In this document: piece after piece, positions 34,954 through 40,593 of the stretch | Layout: each line of letters begins with the position of its first letter | Position numbering within the stretch: the stretch's first letter is position 1 | Source: Oscillospiraceae bacterium | GTDB taxonomy: Bacteria; Bacillota; Clostridia; Oscillospirales; Oscillospiraceae | Length of the DNA: 40,593 bases | NCBI GenBank assembly: GCA_902790375.1 | Contig: CADARY010000013.1 | Span: forward strand, 1-40,593 | Direction: 5' to 3' | Position numbers and translations under genes: made by a program | The notes under the pieces: generated by a model | Seen by the model: only the letters and a program-made list of their open reading frames with translations | Told to the model about the DNA's origin: nothing | Database searches by the model: none

Positions 34954-34971
34954 AAAGGTGCCATATTCTTC

Positions 34972-35424
34972 ATGAAAGTTGAAAGCCGTGCCCTTGCTGA
35001 GTATCTGTGGGCCAGCCTGGACACTGAGCATTCTCGCGGATATGCCAGTGTCAGGTGCATGATTCCAGGAAAACGGAAGGCGTACATCAAGTGCCCAGAC
35101 ACGAACAGCTGCGCCAATTGCCCTCATAAAGGGGACAAGCAGGCTCCTGTCATCAGTTGGGACGGGCTGGTCGAAACCGGGTATGAACCAGCCGCCAGTG
35201 CTTCACCCGAGGAAAGCACTATGACGAAATCAGAGTACGAGATCATAAAGGCCGCGATGGACGCCGAAGACATCCGCATTGCAAAAGCATTCGAGATGAA
35301 GGAGCTGTTCGGCTTCTCCGTCAGGGAGATCGCCGCGGAATTCCAGCTCTCGGAACCCCGCGTATATCAGCTGATCGCTCGAGCCAAGGCGATCGGCCGG
35401 GAGTACCGGCAGGAAAACGGCTAA
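34972..35424 (+). CDS. Mobile-element-type HTH protein (sigma-70 region-4-like)
   Basis: The 150-residue protein begins MKVESRALAEYLWASLDTE. It has a cysteine cluster KCPDTNSCANCP that may bind metal, and a C-terminal helix-turn-helix (LFGFSVREIAAEFQLSEPRV, then YQLIARAKAIG). I recall this type from integrative conjugative elements of gut Firmicutes, where it is called a sigma-factor-like protein; that is memory, not a search. Its ATG lies exactly where FtsH resemblance ends on the other strand. Only a weak AAGG is seen upstream, so the native 5' region may have been lost. A strong terminator follows. Confidence 0.7.
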   Translation: MKVESRALAEYLWASLDTEHSRGYASVRCMIPGKRKAYIKCPDTNSCANCPHKGDKQAPVISWDGLVETGYEPAASASPEESTMTKSEYEIIKAAMDAEDIRIAKAFEMKELFGFSVREIAAEFQLSEPRVYQLIARAKAIGREYRQENG

Positions 35425-35435
35425 AATAGAAGAAA

Positions 35436-35475
35436 GGCGGTGTCGGAATTGATCACTCCGGCACCGCCATTTTTT
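35436..35475 (+). terminator. Rho-independent terminator after the HTH gene
   Basis: GGCGGTGTCGGA (35436-35447) pairs with TCCGGCACCGCC (35457-35468), with one G-T wobble, and is followed by ATTTTTT. The opposite side is also fairly T-rich when read on the minus strand, so it may serve the convergent permease as well. Confidence 0.88.
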
Positions 35476-35493
35476 ATACTCTCAAGAAATAGA

Positions 35494-37814
35494 TTATAAA
35501 GATCCTACCGCTTCCGTGACAGGCATGGACATGATTCGCCTGGCCGGTCCTCTCGCAGCCACAAAAGCGGAGCAGAGCACCACGCTGATGATAATGAGGA
35601 GCTGCTTCCAGGGAATCTGCCATGCTATGCCCCAGTAGTTGCTGATCACAGTGCGGTAGAACCACGCATGGAGGGGGAGTCCCGCGGCGCAGCCGACCAG
35701 ACAGCCTGAAATGCCGTAGCCCAGTGATTCAGCGGTTATCATCTGCCTGAGTTGATCTGAATCCATGCCGATTGCCCTCATCATGCCATACAGGCGGTGC
35801 CTGGCGATGACACTCATAGAAATGCTGTTGATGATATGGAACACCGTGATCATCGCCACCATGGCGAGGAAACCGTAGACCAGAACGGAAAAAGCAAGAT
35901 AGGTGCTGTTCGCCTCGGTTTTTCCCTCGCGCCTGTCGCTCAGAATCATGCTGCCGTCCGTAACGCTTCTGATTTCTTCAACCGTTTCGTTCCCAAAGCC
36001 CTTTTTCAGCTGAAGGTCGATGACGGAGTAATTACCGACGCCGAAGATTTCAGTGAAGGTCTCTTCCGAACAGATAACCGTTGGATTGCCGTCGGACTTG
36101 AAAGGACTGTCGGAAAGGAGTGCGGCAACTGTGAGGGTTTTTCCGTTAACATCCATCGTATCGCCTAACTCGAACCTTGCTCCTTTTTCGAAGGCAATGA
36201 TGACTTTTCCAGTTTCATTTGCCGCTGCGTCAATGCTCCCGCGGAGCAGGTCAGCCCTGGCCCAGGCAAACTGTGTTTCATCGTAGGAGATGAGGTCTAT
36301 CCGATCCGCCTTCTCGCAGTTTTCAACGTCTGTAAGGCGGTGCATTCGGCCGCACACATTCTTTACGCCCACGATGCTGCGCAGATCATCCACAAGGTTA
36401 GAACTGAGCCGTGCGCTGTAGTCCGAATAGTACAGGCTGATGTCCGGGGAATACGACTTGTTTGTAGTGAGTGAGTTTTCTATCCATGCAATCATGACGG
36501 AAAAGGTGAGAAACAGGATGATGCTCAGAGCGAAGGAACCTGTCATAAGAATCAGATTCTTCTTTTTTGCAAACACGTGATGGACACCCAGCGTGATCGG
36601 TACAGAAGCCTTCCCGAGCCTTACCATGCCTGTGTTCTGTCCGTCACCGTTACCGGAAACGGCTGTGATCGGAGATACTGCAGCGGCGCGCTTTGCGGGG
36701 GCGGCCGCAGCAAGGATGACGGTAATGTATCCGACCAAAACACCGGCGCCTATTCCTATCCAGCTGATTCTGCCTACGGGCATTCCCGCCCATTCCCCGC
36801 CGATGCCGTATGCGAGTACGGCACAGATAAACCAGCAGATGAGCATAGAAATGGCAATACTCGCAGGAATTGCCAGAAGAAGCCAGCGCAGCGCTTCCCT
36901 GCGAACCAGGCGTTTGATCTGATTTTTACCGGCTCCTATACAGCGCAGCATTCCGTAGTACTCTGTGCGCTGTGCGACCCCGGCGTTCAGGCTGCCGGAG
37001 ATCATCATGACGCCGGCCAAAACCACGATGACGACCAGGACCGCAGCAATGCCGTAGAGACCCACGATGTAGTTGTTTGTGCTCATCCCCATGATGCCGA
37101 GAACGGCGATGTTTTCTCCGACGTTTTCATCCGTCCATCCGTGCGCAGCCTTCAGATCGGCGATGGTTTTCTTTATGGAGAGGCCCTTTTTGAACTGGAT
37201 ATAGTACTGCATCTCACGGCTCTGGTCGTTTGCTCTGACCATTCGCCCAAATTCTGTGTAATCGAGGACGGCGATCAGGGCGTCCTGGGCAAGACTGTAC
37301 GAGGTGTCGCTTATAAAGCCGCATACCGTGTAGGAATACTCGCCTGCGGGAGTCTGGATCATGACAGTATCACCGATCCTGCAGCCGAGAACATTTACGG
37401 CGTTTTGATTGAGCAGCGCCTCGGAGCCGTTCTGCGGGAAACGGCCTTCTGTCAGCGTATCCTTCATTATTTCCGTAAAGAAGCTTTCCTCTGTGCCGAT
37501 CATGCAGATCGGGCGGCCTTCAAGATAGATGGGCTGGTCAAGCCGGTAATTAAAGGTATCATACCAGCACGCCGCTTTCACATCGGCCTCATTCCAAACG
37601 CTTTCCGCCTCCTCCTTCGGTACATGGCTGAGCACGATATGCCAGTTGCCGTGATCTCTAGCCAGCTTTTCCGTCATGTGCATGTATTCGAAGTCCACCA
37701 TGCTGAACACCGAGATTACCAGAACCACGGCAATCATGATGCAAAGCTGCGTTACCCGGTTGTTCCTGCGGTGCGCTTTTGCCGATATCTCCGCCAGAGA
37801 TAGATAGCTGCGCA

Positions 37815-37815
<1 letters not shown>
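35494..37815 (-). CDS. ABC transporter permease, FtsX/MacB-like
   Basis: About 773 residues with FtsX-like architecture. There is an N-terminal membrane helix (about 22-40), a roughly 200-residue extracytoplasmic domain, three helices (about 250-275, 310-340, 355-378), a second half beginning with a helix near 430, another extracytoplasmic domain, and three C-terminal helices (about 640-665, 700-720, 740-757). It pairs with the ATPase encoded just upstream; the ATPase stop and this ATG overlap (TGATG), and GGGGAGG lies eight bases before. ATG 37815 is preferred over GTG 37824. With the two-component system, the unit resembles BceAB/VncRS-linked transporters of envelope stress or antimicrobial peptides. 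Confidence 0.88.
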
Positions 37816-38495
<680 letters not shown>

Positions 38496-38526
38496 AGTAA
38501 CCTCTTCCTTTCTTAGCTTCAGAAGA

Positions 38527-38571
38527 AGTATTGCATATTCGTCTTACATGCAGATGAATTCTATCTTACAT
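38527..38571 (-). promoter_or_regulatory. Direct repeats upstream of the ABC genes, candidate response-regulator site
   Basis: On the minus strand ATGTAAGA occurs twice (38571-38564 and 38549-38542), 22 bases apart or two helical turns, ahead of a weak -10 AATACT (38532-38527) with no good -35. The first copy overlaps the kinase stop codon. This spacing suits an OmpR-family dimer activating the ABC genes. Confidence 0.45.
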
Positions 38572-39540
38572 TTTTGTCGGAATCGGGTTTTCAAGCTGTT
38601 GCATACGCTCACAAGCACTTTTCCCTCCATGGGGTAGATAAATAGAGAAGCAACTTCCTTTTCCAAGTGTACTGTCTACCTCTACGATTCCGCCGTGGCG
38701 CTCGGCAATGGAACGAACCAGTGCAAGCCCCAGCCCGATACCGCTCTTGTCCTTAGCAAAGCGGCTGCGGTAAAAACGCTTGAAGATGTGATAGATGTCC
38801 TCAGGATGAATGCCGCTGCCGTTATCCGTTACCTGCAGGCAGACCTCTCCTGCGGTCATCTTCCCGCTCAATGTGACCGTGTCGCCCGGCTGCGTATGGT
38901 CGAGTGCGTTCTTGACCAGATTATCCAGTGCTTCAGAGATCCAAATCGGATCGCAGAAGACGACAAGTGTTTCATCGGGAAGTTCAACTGTGATGTTCTT
39001 TTCTTCCCGGGACGCGCGAAGGGCAAAGCGCTCACGGGTTTTTAGAATGAGCTCCCGGACCGAAGATACACGGCATTCCAGGATATTCGTATCCGCATCG
39101 AGCTTTGTAATCTTCAGAAGATTCTGAACGAGAAGCTCCATACGCTCAAGCTCCTGCGCAGAAAGTGCCTGAAAATGCTGACGAGATTCGGAATCAAGCG
39201 TTTCGTCCGCCAGCAGTTCCTGATAAATGGACAATGACGCCAGCGGTGTCTTGAGCTGATGGGAGATATCCTGAATGCTGTTTTTCAGGAAAACCTTTGC
39301 CTGAAGCTCCGCATCGGCGTGAGCCCCCAGTACAGATGCCAGAGAATTAATTTCATGAAAAAGCCGCGCACGTGACCCTTCACCATTGCATTCCAGTCTT
39401 GCCGCGGGATCCCCATCAACCATACGACGCACGATCTCGGTTGCCTCGTCGGCGCGGTGTCTCTCTTTGATAACATGTATGACATAGACTACCATCACTC
39501 CGGCCAGCAAAAGCAAAGCCGTAATCAAGAGCGGCATCAT
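38566..39540 (-). CDS. Sensor histidine kinase with one membrane helix
   Basis: The 324-residue kinase has a single N-terminal membrane helix (about 3-23) and no extracytoplasmic sensor domain, a linker, the DHp helix with phospho-acceptor His94 in DISHQLKTPL, and a HATPase domain (NLVKNALDH N-box, DNGSGI G1, GIGLGLALV G2). Lacking its own sensor, it may take its signal from the adjacent FtsX-like permease, as BceS-type kinases do; that is inference. Its ATG overlaps the response-regulator stop (ATGA), so the two are coupled. Confidence 0.9.
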   Translation of the reverse strand: MMPLLITALLLLAGVMVVYVIHVIKERHRADEATEIVRRMVDGDPAARLECNGEGSRARLFHEINSLASVLGAHADAELQAKVFLKNSIQDISHQLKTPLASLSIYQELLADETLDSESRQHFQALSAQELERMELLVQNLLKITKLDADTNILECRVSSVRELILKTRERFALRASREEKNITVELPDETLVVFCDPIWISEALDNLVKNALDHTQPGDTVTLSGKMTAGEVCLQVTDNGSGIHPEDIYHIFKRFYRSRFAKDKSGIGLGLALVRSIAERHGGIVEVDSTLGKGSCFSIYLPHGGKSACERMQQLENPIPTKM

Positions 39541-40235
39541 GCGTCAACCTCCGCATTCCACTTGTAGCCCATACCCCTTACAGTCATAATACGGCAGGGG
39601 TTGGATGGGGTATCCTCAATTTTCGTTCTGAGACGGCGGATATAAACGGATAGCGTATTATTGTCGACAAAGTGACCGTCACAATCCCAAAGGCGTTCCA
39701 ACAGTTGGTCAGCGGACAGAACCTGGCCCGGATGCTCCATAAAACAGCGCAGCAGCCGGTACTCGGCATTCGTCAGTTCAACAGCCCGTTCTCCAAGATA
39801 TACCTTTCCCTGCAGAAGACTCATTTTTACACCTGCTGAATTCAGTTCCGCCCGTTCCTCCGTAGCGCCGTTGCTTCTTCTCAGCACAGCATTGATGCGG
39901 GCATAGAGCACAGAAAGCTTGAAGGGTTTGGTAATATAGTCATCTGCGCCCATATCAAGACCGCGAACCATGTTAACTTCGTCATCAAGAGCGGTCAAAA
40001 AGATGATGGGGACACGGTTTGCCCTTGCGCGAAGCCAGTCGCACACCTCAAAGCCCGTACCGTCTGGAAGCGTTACATCAAGAAGCAACAGGTCATACTG
40101 CTGGTTCAGCAGCATCTCCTTTGCTTCGCTGATGGTTCCGGCCGTCTCCAGAAGGTAGCCCTGCCGCAGCAGCGAGTATGAAAGGCCATCCGTCAGCGCA
40201 GAGTCGTCTTCAAGCAAAAACAATCTGTATTGCAT
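39537..40235 (-). CDS. OmpR-family response regulator
   Basis: About 232 residues. The receiver domain has acidic LEDD near residue 8, phospho-acceptor Asp53 (LLLLDVTLP), Thr81 and Lys103 (ITKPF). A winged-helix OmpR/PhoB output domain follows (LTNAEYRLLRCFMEHPGQVL, then VDNNTLSVYIRRLRTKIE). ATG 40235 is set by AAGGAGGG a few bases upstream; the in-frame ATG at 40292 adds 19 unlikely residues. It is the first gene of the four-gene minus-strand module, and its own promoter is visible. Its likely targets are the ABC genes downstream. Confidence 0.93.
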   Translation of the reverse strand: MQYRLFLLEDDSALTDGLSYSLLRQGYLLETAGTISEAKEMLLNQQYDLLLLDVTLPDGTGFEVCDWLRARANRVPIIFLTALDDEVNMVRGLDMGADDYITKPFKLSVLYARINAVLRRSNGATEERAELNSAGVKMSLLQGKVYLGERAVELTNAEYRLLRCFMEHPGQVLSADQLLERLWDCDGHFVDNNTLSVYIRRLRTKIEDTPSNPCRIMTVRGMGYKWNAEVDA

Positions 40236-40309
40236 CTTTCCCTCCTTATGGTTTCCGCCCTTATGTAATCCTGAATATGTGTATCTGCTCATGCTCTCTA
40301 AATGTTATA

Positions 40310-40338
40310 ATTATAGACGCCCCATCTGTCATCCTCAA
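40310..40338 (-). promoter_or_regulatory. Sigma-A promoter of the response-regulator operon
   Basis: On the minus strand TTGAGG (40338-40333) and TATAAT (40315-40310) are separated by exactly 17 bases. The predicted leader is about 70 bases, ending in AAGGAGGG before ATG 40235. Confidence 0.75.
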
Positions 40339-40413
40339 GGAAAAGATTTGTGAACGAAAAGCAAATCTGTCAGGCTGTCGCATCCGACAGGGGTGTTCCA
40401 TTCCACTCAGGCT

Positions 40414-40593
40414 TCAACCTCCATCCAGCACTTCAGCCGGAATGTACATCGTCATGCTGTCCACCAGCCCGGCCTATAGTCTCTCATCGAACTCGGTGAA
40501 GAGCTCCGGCACGTCCTTCACGCTCGCACCTGCCGCTGTGACGGACTTTCCCGAAAATAAGCCAATTGAAGAGCCTGAGGACGAGCAGGGCTA
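40414..40593 (-). pseudogene. Decayed fragment resembling a serine recombinase C-terminus
   Basis: One minus-strand frame, running in from the window edge, reads KDVPELFTEFDERL, a TAG at 40476-40474, then AGLVDSMTMY and a final TGA at 40416-40414. The pattern EFDE-L-stop-LVD-TVY resembles the end of Tn-type serine recombinases. The internal stop and lack of a clear continuation mark it as a remnant. The rest of the gene, if any, lies beyond the window. The call rests on recall of the motif only. Confidence 0.4.

Noticed and set aside
33481-34971. Long plus-strand frame continuous with the HTH gene
   Set aside because: This part is antisense to FtsH and has no family signature. Only the part from ATG 34972 resembles a known protein type.

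Overview
The window looks like a chromosomal segment of an anaerobic gut Clostridia, most likely of the Oscillospirales (Oscillospiraceae-like) type. The basis is the moderately high GC content, AGGAGG-type ribosome binding sites, the gene families present, a short palindromic repeat of a kind I associate with that order, and remnants of the conjugative elements common in it. The taxonomic placement is inference; there is no rRNA or marker gene here.

Positions 106-26080 form a large accessory locus for breaking down rhamnose-containing glycosides. In order it carries an alpha/beta hydrolase, a carbohydrate-esterase-like hydrolase, a GH43-like enzyme, a GH78 alpha-L-rhamnosidase, a broken MBL-fold hydrolase, a GH2 enzyme, a GPH-type sugar/cation symporter, a second GH43-like enzyme with C-terminal F5/8-type and FN3-like modules, a divergent GH78, a minus-strand AraC regulator, a third GH78, a SASA-type acetylesterase, an intact MBL-fold hydrolase, a GH3, a GT1 glycosyltransferase, a tributyrin/feruloyl-esterase-like hydrolase and an auxin-efflux-carrier (AEC) type transporter. 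None of the glycosidases or esterases has a visible signal peptide. The locus therefore appears to import intact small glycosides through the GPH symporter and dismantle them in the cytoplasm. Two promoters in this region, before the 1286 operon and before the symporter, share a long two-part motif at nearly identical spacing to the -10 box.

Positions 26095-27134 hold a Crp/Fnr regulator. Divergent from it is a 28-codon gene with its own promoter, a strong Shine-Dalgarno sequence and a terminator. A Crp/Fnr-like palindrome lies exactly where a class II activator would bind that small gene's promoter. Positions 27275-33081 carry an AraC regulator and a central rhamnose pathway: rhamnulokinase (rhaB), an L-arabinose/L-fucose-isomerase-fold protein in the place of the usual L-rhamnose isomerase, rhamnulose-1-phosphate aldolase (rhaD) and lactaldehyde reductase (fucO). 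The pathway would yield DHAP and 1,2-propanediol.

Positions 33271-40593 are unrelated. They hold an FtsH-type protease that lost its first transmembrane segment at a junction with an opposing mobile-element-type HTH gene, then a minus-strand module of response regulator, histidine kinase, ABC ATPase and FtsX-like permease (BceRS/VncRS-like envelope stress or peptide resistance), and at the edge a decayed fragment resembling a serine recombinase C-terminus.
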